Below are positions 1 to 6,724 of a DNA stretch of 9,879 bases, piece by piece. Origin of the DNA: Bacillota bacterium. GTDB lineage: Bacteria; Bacillota_E; JAJZYS01; JAILZS01. The position numbers and the translations under genes were made by a program. The notes beneath the pieces are model-generated. The model was not told the DNA's origin, searched no databases, and worked only from the letters and a program-made list of their open reading frames with translations. The stretch is taken from positions 1 to 9,879 of the forward strand of contig JAKASY010000028.1 of assembly GCA_021817625.1 (NCBI GenBank). The letters are read 5' to 3'. How positions within the stretch are numbered: position 1 is the first letter of the stretch; each line of letters begins with the position of its first letter.

Positions 1-24
1 ATAGGCGGGTTGTTTGAGGAGAGG

Positions 25-447
25 ATGGCGAAGAAGGTCGCGGCGGAGGTCAAGCTCCAGATCCAGGCGGGCAAGGCGACGCCGGCGCCTCCCGTCGGCA
101 GCGCGCTCGGCCCGCTGGGGATCAACATCATGGCCTTCTGCAAGGACTACAACGAGCGCACGGCCAGCCAGGCGGGCACGATCGTGCCGGTCGTGATCAC
201 GGTGTATGAGGACCGCACGTTCACGTTCGTGACCAAGACCCCGCCGACGTCCGTCCTGATCCTCAAGGCGGCCGGCATCGAGAAGGGCTCGGCCAAGCCG
301 CACAAGGACCGGGTGGGTCGCCTCTCGCGCGACAAGGTGCGCGAGGTTGCGGAGATCAAGATGCCCGACCTCGGCGGCGTGAGCTTGGAGGCAGCCATGC
401 GGATGGTTGAGGGCACCGCCCGGTCGATGGGCATCGAGATCGCGTAG
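25..447 (+). CDS. rplK: 50S ribosomal protein L11
   Basis: L11 binds the GTPase-associated region of 23S rRNA at the base of the ribosomal stalk and takes part in factor-dependent GTP hydrolysis and the stringent response. The 140-residue product is of normal family length. It shows the N-terminal domain signature [16 protein letters not shown] (residues 10-25), with the paired prolines P22-P23 of the thiostrepton/factor-binding helix, then [10 protein letters not shown] (34-43). The C-terminal rRNA-binding domain ends in the expected [10 protein letters not shown]. The ATG at 25 is chosen because family members start MAKK; GAGGAG at 16-21 is its ribosome-binding site, at short spacing. A TTG at 10 would add five residues. 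Odd points are S26 where proline is usual and GPLG (29-32) where most bacteria have GQHG or GQQG. rplA follows after 20 nt, so the two are co-transcribed. The promoter lies left of the window. Confidence 0.97.
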   Translation: MAKKVAAEVKLQIQAGKATPAPPVGSALGPLGINIMAFCKDYNERTASQAGTIVPVVITVYEDRTFTFVTKTPPTSVLILKAAGIEKGSAKPHKDRVGRLSRDKVREVAEIKMPDLGGVSLEAAMRMVEGTARSMGIEIA

Positions 448-467
448 CGCGTACACGGAGGCGGACG

Positions 468-1169
468 ATGGCGAAGGGCAAGAAGTACCAGGAGGCGCTC
501 AAGAAGATCGAGGCGGGCCGCCTCTACGACGTGGCCGAGGCGTGCGCGCTCGTGAAGGAGACGGCGACGGCCCGCTTCGACGAGGCGGTCGAGTTGGCCG
601 TGCGCCTGGGCGTCGACCCGCGCCACGCCGACCAGATGGTCCGCGGTGCAGTCGCGCTCCCGCACGGCACGGGCAAGACCGTACGCGTGGTGGCGTTCGC
701 CAAGGGCGAGAAGGCGCGGGAGGCCGAGGAGGCCGGCGCCGACGTGGTGGGCGACGAGGAGCTCGTGGCCCGCATCCAGGGCGGGTGGCTCGAGTTCGAC
801 GTGGCCGTGGCCACTCCCGACATGATGGGCAGTGTGGGCCGCCTTGGGCGGGTGCTCGGGCCGCGCGGCCTCATGCCCAACCCGAAGAGCGGCACGGTGA
901 CCGCCGAGATCGGCGCGGCGGTGCGTGACATCAAGGCGGGCAAGATCGAGTTCCGCACGGAGAAGGCCGGCATCGTGCACGTGCCCGTCGGGCGCGTGTC
1001 GTTCACGCCCGACGCGCTGGCCGAGAACATCCACTCCGTGCTCGACGCCCTGGTGCGCGCCAAGCCCTCAGCGGCCAAGGGAACGTACGTGAAGAGCGTC
1101 CACCTGGCGACGACGATGGGCCCCGGCATTCCCGTCTCAAGCCGCAGTGCCGTGGAACGCGCGAGCTAG
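468..1169 (+). CDS. rplA: 50S ribosomal protein L1
   Basis: L1 binds 23S rRNA at the mobile L1 stalk and helps release deacylated tRNA; in many bacteria it also represses translation of its own operon. The 233-residue length is typical. Recognisable blocks are [11 protein letters not shown] (about residues 64-74), the signature [17 protein letters not shown] (about 128-144), and a C-terminal STTMG-like segment ([10 protein letters not shown]) near the end. The ATG at 468 has a GGAGG at 457-461, six bases upstream. It follows rplK directly and the pair is closed by a strong hairpin 12 nt after the stop. The genes for L10 and L12 (rplJ, rplL), which usually come next in this cluster, are absent from the following 8.7 kb. 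Confidence 0.98.
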   Translation: MAKGKKYQEALKKIEAGRLYDVAEACALVKETATARFDEAVELAVRLGVDPRHADQMVRGAVALPHGTGKTVRVVAFAKGEKAREAEEAGADVVGDEELVARIQGGWLEFDVAVATPDMMGSVGRLGRVLGPRGLMPNPKSGTVTAEIGAAVRDIKAGKIEFRTEKAGIVHVPVGRVSFTPDALAENIHSVLDALVRAKPSAAKGTYVKSVHLATTMGPGIPVSSRSAVERAS

Positions 1170-1181
1170 GTCGTTGCGACG

Positions 1182-1215
1182 AGCGCGGGGGGTGCCATGT
1201 GGCGCCCCCCGCGCT
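1182..1215 (+). terminator. Hairpin terminator of rplK-rplA
   Basis: A 15-bp stem pairs 1182-1196 with 1201-1215, with one G-U pair (1193/1204) and the four-base loop ATGT (1197-1200). It begins 12 nt after the rplA stop. Only two T bases follow the stem, so it is not a classical U-tract terminator, but U-poor hairpins are common in high-GC genomes. The position suggests that it separates the ribosomal genes from the metabolic genes downstream. Confidence 0.7.
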
Positions 1216-1229
1216 TCGTGAATCGGCCC

Positions 1230-1256
1230 TTGCGGCGGGGCCGGCTGCGCGATACT
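1230..1256 (+). promoter_or_regulatory. Possible promoter for the oxidoreductase genes
   Basis: TTGCGG (1230-1235) could be a -35 element and GATACT (1251-1256) a -10 element with a 15-bp spacer, which is shorter than ideal. It lies between the rplA terminator and the first oxidoreductase start, where a promoter is expected if the hairpin really terminates. The match is weak, and position is the main support. Confidence 0.25.
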
Positions 1257-1319
1257 GCTACGGTGTCAGGCGGACGCGCCTCGCCCCGCGGCGGGCGGGC
1301 CGGAGCGGGAGGGATTGCG

Positions 1320-2381
1320 GTGGCGGAGCGGAAGGCGCGCCGGGTCGTGTTCGCGGCGGCGCGCGAGGCGACGGTCGAGAGCGTGCCGATCGGGGCGCCT
1401 GGACCCGGCCAGATCCTGGTCCGGGGAGAGTGGAGCCTGATCAGCACCGGCACGGAGATGACCGCCTACACGGGCGACTTCCCGCGCGGCGAGTCGGCGT
1501 GGGGCACGTACGTACGCTATCCCTTCCACCCGGGCTACAGTCTGGTGGGCGTGGTCGAGGCGGCGGGGGAGGGCGCCGGCGCCGGCGTGGGCCAGAGGGT
1601 CGCGGTGGAGGCCGCGCACGCAAGCCATGTGCTCGTTGACGCGCCCGGGCCGGAGGCCGCGGCGGGCGGCGAGGGGCGGCACAGCCCGTCCGCCGTCCTA
1701 CCCGTGCCCGACGGCGTCGCGCCGGAGGAGGCGACCTTCCAGACGCTCGCGCGCATCGTCCTGAACGGCCTTCGCCTGGCCGAGCCGGAGCTGGGCGAGA
1801 GCGTCGCCGTCATCGGCTGCGGCCTGCTCGGGCAGCTGGCCATTCGCTTCGCCCGGCTGGCAGGGGCAATGCCGGTCGTCGCCGTGGACCTCTCGCGCGC
1901 CCGTCTCGAGCGCGCGCTCGCGAGCGGCGCCGACGTGGCGCTCGAGGCGGATGACGGCGACCTCCCGGCGGCGCTGCGCGCTACGACGGGCGGCCGCCTG
2001 GCCGACGCCGTGATCGACGTCACGGGCGCGCCCGCCTCGTTCGTGACGGCGACGCGCCTTGCGCGCGACATGGGCCGCGTGGTCCTGCTCGGATCGCCGC
2101 GCGGGCCGGTGACGGTGGACCTGCATGACGACGTGCACAGTCGCGGCCTGCGCGTGATCGGCGCCCACGCCAGCACGACGCCGCGGCGGGAGACGCCGCT
2201 CACGCCGTGGACGATGCGCCGCAACGCGGAGCTGTTCTTCGCCCTGGTCCAGGCGGGCCGGCTGAGCGTGGCGGACCTCATCAGCCACCGCTTCGCGCTG
2301 GCGGGCGCAAAGGATGCGTATGCCCGGCTCGACGAGGATCGCGCCTCGGCGATGGGCGTCCTCCTCGACCTCCGCGCCTGA
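1320..2381 (+). CDS. Zinc-ligand-less MDR dehydrogenase (Zn-ADH superfamily)
   Basis: A medium-chain dehydrogenase/reductase of 353 residues. The N-terminal GroES-like domain is followed by a Rossmann domain with GCGLLG at 166-171 and an acidic residue (D190) ending the second strand, which favours NAD(H) over NADP(H). The catalytic-zinc motifs are altered: the usual Cys region reads ISTGTE (41-46) and the GHE motif reads GYS (72-74). The four-cysteine structural-zinc loop is also absent. This pattern recalls the subfamily that includes BchC-like proteins and the MDR half of 'bi-domain' oxidoreductases. GTG at 1320 is chosen because GGGAGGG (1307-1313) precedes it by six bases and homology begins there. 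An in-frame ATG at 1197 would add 41 residues but lies in the loop of the upstream terminator. A Gfo/Idh/MocA gene follows after 50 nt, then a sugar importer, so a role in carbohydrate or polyol metabolism is inferred. The substrate is unknown. Confidence 0.88.
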   Translation: MAERKARRVVFAAAREATVESVPIGAPGPGQILVRGEWSLISTGTEMTAYTGDFPRGESAWGTYVRYPFHPGYSLVGVVEAAGEGAGAGVGQRVAVEAAHASHVLVDAPGPEAAAGGEGRHSPSAVLPVPDGVAPEEATFQTLARIVLNGLRLAEPELGESVAVIGCGLLGQLAIRFARLAGAMPVVAVDLSRARLERALASGADVALEADDGDLPAALRATTGGRLADAVIDVTGAPASFVTATRLARDMGRVVLLGSPRGPVTVDLHDDVHSRGLRVIGAHASTTPRRETPLTPWTMRRNAELFFALVQAGRLSVADLISHRFALAGAKDAYARLDEDRASAMGVLLDLRA

Positions 2382-2431
2382 CGGCGCCCGTTCCAACGAT
2401 GCGGCCCTCGGGGCCAAGGCAGGTGTTCCCC

Positions 2432-3418
2432 ATGGCAGGAGCGCTCCGCGTTGCCCTGATCGGCTGCGGTACGGTGGCACGACGACAGCACCTTCCCGGG
2501 TACCGGGCGGCCCAAGGCGGCGGGGCCGAGGTGACCGTGTTTGCGAGCCGGTCGCGCGCGAGCGCCGAGGCGGCCGCCGCGGACTGGGGCGGCGGCGCGG
2601 TGGTGACGGATTGGCGCGAGGCGCTCGAGCGCGCGGACGTGGACGCCGTGGACGTGTGCACGCCCAACGCCATGCACGCGGAGGTGGCGATCGCCGCCGC
2701 GGAGGCCGGTAAGCACGTGCTGGTCGAGAAGCCGATCGCCACCTCGCTCACGGAGGCGGACGCGATGATCGCGGCCGCCGAGGCGATGGGCGTCGTGCTC
2801 ATGACTGCCCAGAACGGGCGCTACGCGCCCGCCATGCAGGCCGCGGCCCAGCTCGTGAGAAGCGGCGGCCTGGGCGAGCTGACGTGCGTCGAGGCCTACC
2901 TGGCCCACGGCGGGCCCAGCCTCTGGGCGCCGCAGGCGTCGTGGTTCTACGCGCGCGGCGAGTCAGGTGGCGGCTCGCTCATCGACCTTGGCGTGCACGC
3001 GGCCGACAACGTGCGGGCGGTGACCGGCGACGAGTTCGCGACGGTGGGCGCGTTGCTCGCCGACGTGACGGCCGGCGTCGAGCTCGACGGCGAGATCCTC
3101 TTCCGCCTGTCCGGCGGCGCTTTGGGCTTCCTCAAGGGCAGCTGGAACGCGCCTTACGGCAACGACCGCCATCTCGTCGTGTGGGGACGGGAGGCGCAGC
3201 TCGTCGTGGAGCGCGAGCGCATGGTCGTGCGCCGGCCGGGCGGCGTCGAGGTGGTGGCCGGGTCCGCGGCGCCTGCCGACCTCTACACGGACTTCGTGCG
3301 CGCCTGCCGCGGCGAGGGGCCGTCGCGCCCGAGCGGGCGCGACGGCCGCGCCGCGCTGGCGGTGGTACTCGCCGCCTACCGCTCCCACGCCGCGCGCGCC
3401 TTCGTCCAGCCCGAGTGA
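2432..3418 (+). CDS. Gfo/Idh/MocA family NAD(P)-dependent oxidoreductase
   Basis: This family oxidises or reduces sugars, inositols and amino-sugars with NAD(P). The 328-residue protein starts with a Rossmann fold carrying ALIGCGTVA (residues 8-16). It has the family's EKP motif at 99-101, where K100 is the expected catalytic lysine, and the substrate-domain motif GGGSLIDLGVH (179-189), where D185 and H189 match the conserved acid and histidine. Length is normal to slightly short. ATG at 2432 is preferred because the dinucleotide-binding strand begins within six residues; AGG at 2421-2423 is a modest ribosome-binding site. An in-frame ATG at 2399 would add 11 residues. It is probably co-transcribed with the MDR gene upstream and sits next to a CUT1 sugar importer. 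The exact substrate cannot be read from sequence; inositol, glucose-type and sialic-acid-type dehydrogenases share these motifs. Confidence 0.93.
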   Translation: MAGALRVALIGCGTVARRQHLPGYRAAQGGGAEVTVFASRSRASAEAAAADWGGGAVVTDWREALERADVDAVDVCTPNAMHAEVAIAAAEAGKHVLVEKPIATSLTEADAMIAAAEAMGVVLMTAQNGRYAPAMQAAAQLVRSGGLGELTCVEAYLAHGGPSLWAPQASWFYARGESGGGSLIDLGVHAADNVRAVTGDEFATVGALLADVTAGVELDGEILFRLSGGALGFLKGSWNAPYGNDRHLVVWGREAQLVVERERMVVRRPGGVEVVAGSAAPADLYTDFVRACRGEGPSRPSGRDGRAALAVVLAAYRSHAARAFVQPE

Positions 3419-3496
3419 CCGCCAAGCCCCGACGGCCGGCCGGTGCAGGACTTTCGCCATGGCTCGGGAATGTACGAGAAGTCCCCCATCAGTTAG

Positions 3497-3518
3497 CACC
3501 ATTTTGACAAGGATGGTG
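3497..3518. promoter_or_regulatory. Inverted repeat overlapping the binding-protein start
   Basis: CACCAT (3497-3502) and ATGGTG (3513-3518) form a 6-bp dyad around a 10-base centre. The right arm contains the candidate ATG start of the sugar-binding protein. It could be an operator or a small RNA hairpin limiting start access. A second inverted pair, GGACTT (3448-3453) and AAGTCC (3479-3484), lies just upstream in the same 94-nt gap. No convincing promoter was seen in the gap. Confidence 0.3.
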
Positions 3519-4817
3519 ACGCCTTTGCGTCGCACCGCCCGCATCGGCTCGATGGCGGCCGCGGCGGCCATGCTCGGGGCCGGGCTCTTCCCGATGGTCT
3601 CGAGCGCCGCCTCCGGCCAGGTCAACATTATCGAGTGGGTCAATCCGCCGGCGGTCACCGCCACCAAGCTCATCGACACGGGCTTCCAGAAGGCCACGGG
3701 CATCAAGGCCAACCTGACGACCGCCGTGGACCGCGCCACCAACTACGCGGCCCTCGAGAAGACAAGCGTCCAGAGCGGCAGCCAGGACATCATGGCCGTC
3801 TTCCCCATCCAGCCCTACCCGCCCGGCATGCCGACGACTGACCTGTCGAGCGAGGCGCTGTGGGGCGTCGACGGCGTCTACACCGCCTTGAACAACCAGC
3901 CCTGGGTGAAGCGCATGCTTCCCGCCTCCCGTGAGGCGCAGACCTACAACGGCAAGCTGTACGGCCTGAACACGGGCGTCTACCAGGTCGGCGTGTTCTA
4001 CAACAAGACGATCTTCGCCAAGTACCACCTCACGCCGCCCACAACGCTCAGCCAGTACATGAAGCTCGCCGCCACGCTGAAGAAGGACGGCGTGACGCCG
4101 CTCTGGTTCGGCGCCGGCGCCGGCGCGCCCGTGTACGAGTGGGTCATGCTCATGGACGCCGAGCTCATGGCCATCTACGGCAACATGAACGTGGACAACG
4201 CGTTCTGGGCGAACAAGACGGGCTTCACGAGCAAGCAGTTCGTGCAGGCCCTGACCCAGGCCAAGGAGATCACCACGACCATGGAGCCCAACTGGCAGGG
4301 CGAGCCCTGGACCGGCATGCCGGGCGCCTTTGCCTCGGGCAAGGCGGCGATGCTCCTCGACGGGTCGTGGGATATGGCCTCGGTCCTCACCGCCAACCCG
4401 AAGATGCAGATCGGCTACTTCCCGCTGCCGGGCAGTAACGTGGCCGCGCGCAACGTGTCGATCCTCCAGCCCGACCTCACGTGGGTCGTGCTCAAGAACG
4501 GCAAGGACCAGGCCCAGGCGCTTAAGTGGCTCAACTACTTCTCGCAGCCCAAGGTGTACGCGCAGTACGTGAAGGTGACGGGCATCTCGCCCTCGTTCAA
4601 GGGCACCTACCCGAGCGCGACGCAGGGCATCCTCGGCAAATGGCTGTCCAAGGGCCTCCTGGAGGCCAACGCGGAGCCCGCCCTGCCGGCTTCCGGACCG
4701 TTCGCGCTGCAGCCGACGAACTTCTGGAACACGCTGCAGTCCACGCTCCTCGGCCAGACCTCGATCGCCAAGGCGACGCAGGGCTGGGAGGCGGCCTGGA
4801 AGTCGATGAAGAAGTAG
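3513..4817 (+). CDS. Carbohydrate ABC transporter, extracellular substrate-binding protein (CUT1, SBP family 1)
   Basis: This is the extracytoplasmic binding protein of a sugar importer. From ATG 3513 it has 434 residues. An n-region with paired arginines and a hydrophobic core rich in Ala, Leu and Met (about residues 5-33) form a Sec signal peptide with an Ala-rich end and no lipobox cysteine. The mature part shows family hallmarks: NGKLYGLNTGVYQVGVFYNK (about 147-166) followed by a P-P-T-T-L segment, and AFASGKAAMLLDGSW (272-286) near the hinge. Many aromatic residues fit sugar stacking. The start is uncertain. ATG 3513 has AAGG directly abutting it; TTG 3525 lies five bases after AAGGATGGTGA, a bulged match to the anti-Shine-Dalgarno; ATG 3459 would give an overlong n-region. 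The two permease genes follow, after a strong hairpin. The ligand is not identifiable from sequence. Confidence 0.93.
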   Translation: MVTPLRRTARIGSMAAAAAMLGAGLFPMVSSAASGQVNIIEWVNPPAVTATKLIDTGFQKATGIKANLTTAVDRATNYAALEKTSVQSGSQDIMAVFPIQPYPPGMPTTDLSSEALWGVDGVYTALNNQPWVKRMLPASREAQTYNGKLYGLNTGVYQVGVFYNKTIFAKYHLTPPTTLSQYMKLAATLKKDGVTPLWFGAGAGAPVYEWVMLMDAELMAIYGNMNVDNAFWANKTGFTSKQFVQALTQAKEITTTMEPNWQGEPWTGMPGAFASGKAAMLLDGSWDMASVLTANPKMQIGYFPLPGSNVAARNVSILQPDLTWVVLKNGKDQAQALKWLNYFSQPKVYAQYVKVTGISPSFKGTYPSATQGILGKWLSKGLLEANAEPALPASGPFALQPTNFWNTLQSTLLGQTSIAKATQGWEAAWKSMKK

Positions 4818-4839
4818 TCACCATCCGCATGGCGTAAGC

Positions 4840-4883
4840 GATAGACCGCGCTCCGCGCGCCCTGGCGGCGGTCGCGGTCTATC
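4840..4883 (+). terminator. Intercistronic hairpin between binding protein and permease
   Basis: GATAGACCGCG (4840-4850) pairs perfectly with CGCGGTCTATC (4873-4883), an 11-bp stem around a 22-base GC-rich loop. It begins 22 nt after the binding-protein stop and ends 30 nt before the permease start. No U-tract follows. In sugar importers such hairpins commonly let most transcripts end, or protect the upstream message from 3' decay, so that the binding protein is made in excess. Partial terminator or RNA stabiliser is therefore inferred. Confidence 0.6.
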
Positions 4884-4913
4884 CACATCATTCTCAAAAC
4901 GTGGGAAGGGGCC

Positions 4914-5861
4914 ATGGCGATGGCCAGCGTCCAGGCCGCACCGGCGGCTGGCGGTTCCGACACGAAGCACGCGCCGCATCACCTTCGGATCCGGCCCTAC
5001 CGCACGCCCGCCACCGCGGCGATGTCTCCGGGGATCATCGCCTACCTGCTGTTCTCCATCGTTCCGGCGCTCGGCACGTTTCTCATCTCGCTCACGAACT
5101 ACAACGGCATCCCGGGGCTGCCGGTGCAGTTCGTCGGCCTGTCAAACTTCACCCAGATGCTCGGCAACGCCGCGAGCGGCTTTCAGACCTCGCTCGTGAC
5201 CACGCTGATCTTCGCGGTCGCGGTCACGCTCATCCAGAACGCGGTGGCCCTCGGCCTCGCGGTCCTGTTGCGCAACCGATTCCCCGCGGTGGGGCTCCTC
5301 CGCTCGCTGATCTTCCTGCCGGCGGCGCTGGGCGTGACGATCAACGGCATCCTCTGGCTCCTCATCTTCAGCCCGAGCCAGGGCCCCGCGGCTGGCTTCC
5401 TCGCCCTCTTCCACCACACGAGCGCGTTCTTCGGCTCCGCCTCGCTCGCCCTCACGCTCGTCATCTTCGTGCAGATCTGGGCGAACATCGGCTTCACGTC
5501 GCTCATCTACCTGGCGAGCATGGACAACATCCCGCCCGACCTGTTCGAGGCCGCCCGTATGGACGGGGCGGGGCGGTGGTCGCTCTTCCGCGCCGTCACC
5601 TTCCCGCTCATCAGCACGGCGATGACGGTGAACGTGCTTCTCGCCACGGTGGGCTCGATGAACGTCTACGACATCATCTTCGTGCTCACCGACGGCACGA
5701 GCAACACGGCCACGTTGGGCATGTACATGTTCAACACCTCGTTCGAGGGCTCGGGCGACCTGGGCCTGGGCGCCGCGGTCGCCGTCATGATGTTCCTCCT
5801 CACGCTCATCGTCGCGGTGCCGCTGCAGTGGCTTTTGCGCCGTCGGGAGGTGACCGTATGA
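4914..5861 (+). CDS. Carbohydrate ABC transporter permease 1 (CUT1, MalF/UgpA-like)
   Basis: A membrane-spanning subunit of a sugar importer, 315 residues. After a hydrophilic N-terminus of about 35 residues there are six predicted membrane helices at roughly 38-60, 96-120, 128-152, 176-201, 230-256 and 286-308. The cytoplasmic EAA loop, FEAARMDGAG (211-220), docks the ATPase subunit; E212, A213 and G218 match the consensus. ATG at 4914 has AAGGG at 4906-4910, only three bases upstream. A second in-frame ATG at 4920 has better spacing (nine bases) and would shorten the protein by two residues. The stop overlaps the start of the second permease by four bases (ATGA), a sign of coupled translation. 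No ATP-binding subunit is encoded nearby, as is common for CUT1 systems sharing an MsmX/UgpC-type ATPase. Confidence 0.95.
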   Translation: MAMASVQAAPAAGGSDTKHAPHHLRIRPYRTPATAAMSPGIIAYLLFSIVPALGTFLISLTNYNGIPGLPVQFVGLSNFTQMLGNAASGFQTSLVTTLIFAVAVTLIQNAVALGLAVLLRNRFPAVGLLRSLIFLPAALGVTINGILWLLIFSPSQGPAAGFLALFHHTSAFFGSASLALTLVIFVQIWANIGFTSLIYLASMDNIPPDLFEAARMDGAGRWSLFRAVTFPLISTAMTVNVLLATVGSMNVYDIIFVLTDGTSNTATLGMYMFNTSFEGSGDLGLGAAVAVMMFLLTLIVAVPLQWLLRRREVTV

Positions 5862-6688
5862 GCCGCAGGCGCCGGGCCTGGGACAACACCTGGAAGCTCA
5901 TCCTCGCGGCCGTGATCATCCTGCCGCTCTATGCCCTGCCGCTCGTCTACCTGCTGAGCGTCTCCTTCCAGACGCCCGCCCAGTTCCTCAAGGACCCGAT
6001 GACCCTGCCGCATCCCTTCGTCCTGGCCAACTACCCGAACGCCTGGGTCCAGGGCCAGTTCGGCCAGTACTTCATCAACTCGATCATCTACACGGCTTCG
6101 GCCACGGTCCTGTCCGTGCTCTTCGCCGTGTTCATCGCCTTCCCGATCGCACGCCGCTACATCCGCGGCGGCTCGCTCATCTACTCGCTCTTCCTCGCGG
6201 GATTCTTTCTGCCGGTGAGCATCGTACCGCTGTTCATCGAGGCGGAGCGCCTGGGCCTGTACAACACGCAGTGGGGGTACGTCCTACTCCACCTCCAGCT
6301 CGGTCTGACGCTCGGCGTCCTGTTCTTCGTCGGCTACTTCACGAACATCCCCAAGGAGCTCGACGAAAGCGCCCAGCTCGACGGCTGCGGCTACTTCCGC
6401 TACGTCACGCAGATCCTCATGCCGCTGTCGCTGCCGGCGCTCGTGACGGTCGGCGTGTACGCAGCCGTCTCGACCTGGAACGACCTGATCGGCCCCGTCG
6501 TGTTCCTCGCCTCGAACCAATACTTCCCGCTCACCCGCGGCCTGTTCAGCTTCTACGGCCAGTACGAGAGCGAGTGGACGCTGCTCGCGGCCGGCGTGTT
6601 CATCGTCGCCGCTCCGCTCATCCTCACGTTCGCCTTCATCCAGCGCTATCTCGTGCGCGGCGCGACGGCGGGCGCGCTCAAGCTCTAG
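5858..6688 (+). CDS. Carbohydrate ABC transporter permease 2 (CUT1, MalG/UgpE-like)
   Basis: The second membrane subunit, 276 residues, pairs with the preceding permease to form the translocation pore. It has a short basic N-terminus (MSRRRRAW), six predicted helices at roughly 14-35, 75-97, 107-128, 139-161, 186-205 and 241-262, and an EAA loop LDESAQLDGCGYF (168-180), with the common serine variant at the first alanine. The C-terminus ends in GALKL, like the short GA-K tail usual in MalG-type permeases. Translation starts inside the stop of the upstream gene (5858-5861). A near-perfect ribosome-binding site, GGGAGGTGA, lies at 5845-5853, so translation is both coupled and independently strong. 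The substrate is inferred to be a sugar or polyol from the family only. Confidence 0.95.
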   Translation: MSRRRRAWDNTWKLILAAVIILPLYALPLVYLLSVSFQTPAQFLKDPMTLPHPFVLANYPNAWVQGQFGQYFINSIIYTASATVLSVLFAVFIAFPIARRYIRGGSLIYSLFLAGFFLPVSIVPLFIEAERLGLYNTQWGYVLLHLQLGLTLGVLFFVGYFTNIPKELDESAQLDGCGYFRYVTQILMPLSLPALVTVGVYAAVSTWNDLIGPVVFLASNQYFPLTRGLFSFYGQYESEWTLLAAGVFIVAAPLILTFAFIQRYLVRGATAGALKL

Positions 6689-6724
6689 GACGGCCGAGCC
6701 CGCGCGGGACGGGGTGCGAGCGGC

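Noticed and set aside
1535..2908. A 457-codon minus-strand open frame across the two oxidoreductase genes
   Set aside because: It spans two genes with clear family motifs on the plus strand, and its own translation shows no recognisable domain.
3433..3442. CGGCCGGCCG palindrome after the Gfo/Idh/MocA gene
   Set aside because: It is a self-complementary GC run with no loop or extended stem, and not a credible terminator or operator.
3504..3509. Perfect -35 hexamer TTGACA
   Set aside because: No -10-like hexamer lies 15-19 bases downstream, and the resulting transcript would begin inside the binding-protein gene.
4901..5857. Upstream extension of the second permease frame across the first permease
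   Set aside because: The translation is His/Arg-rich frame-shadow sequence. The real start at 5858 has a near-perfect ribosome-binding site and the ATGA overlap.
6699..6708. CCCGCGCGGG palindrome between permease 2 and yigZ, as a terminator
   Set aside because: With a usable loop only three base pairs remain, so it is more likely a chance GC palindrome.
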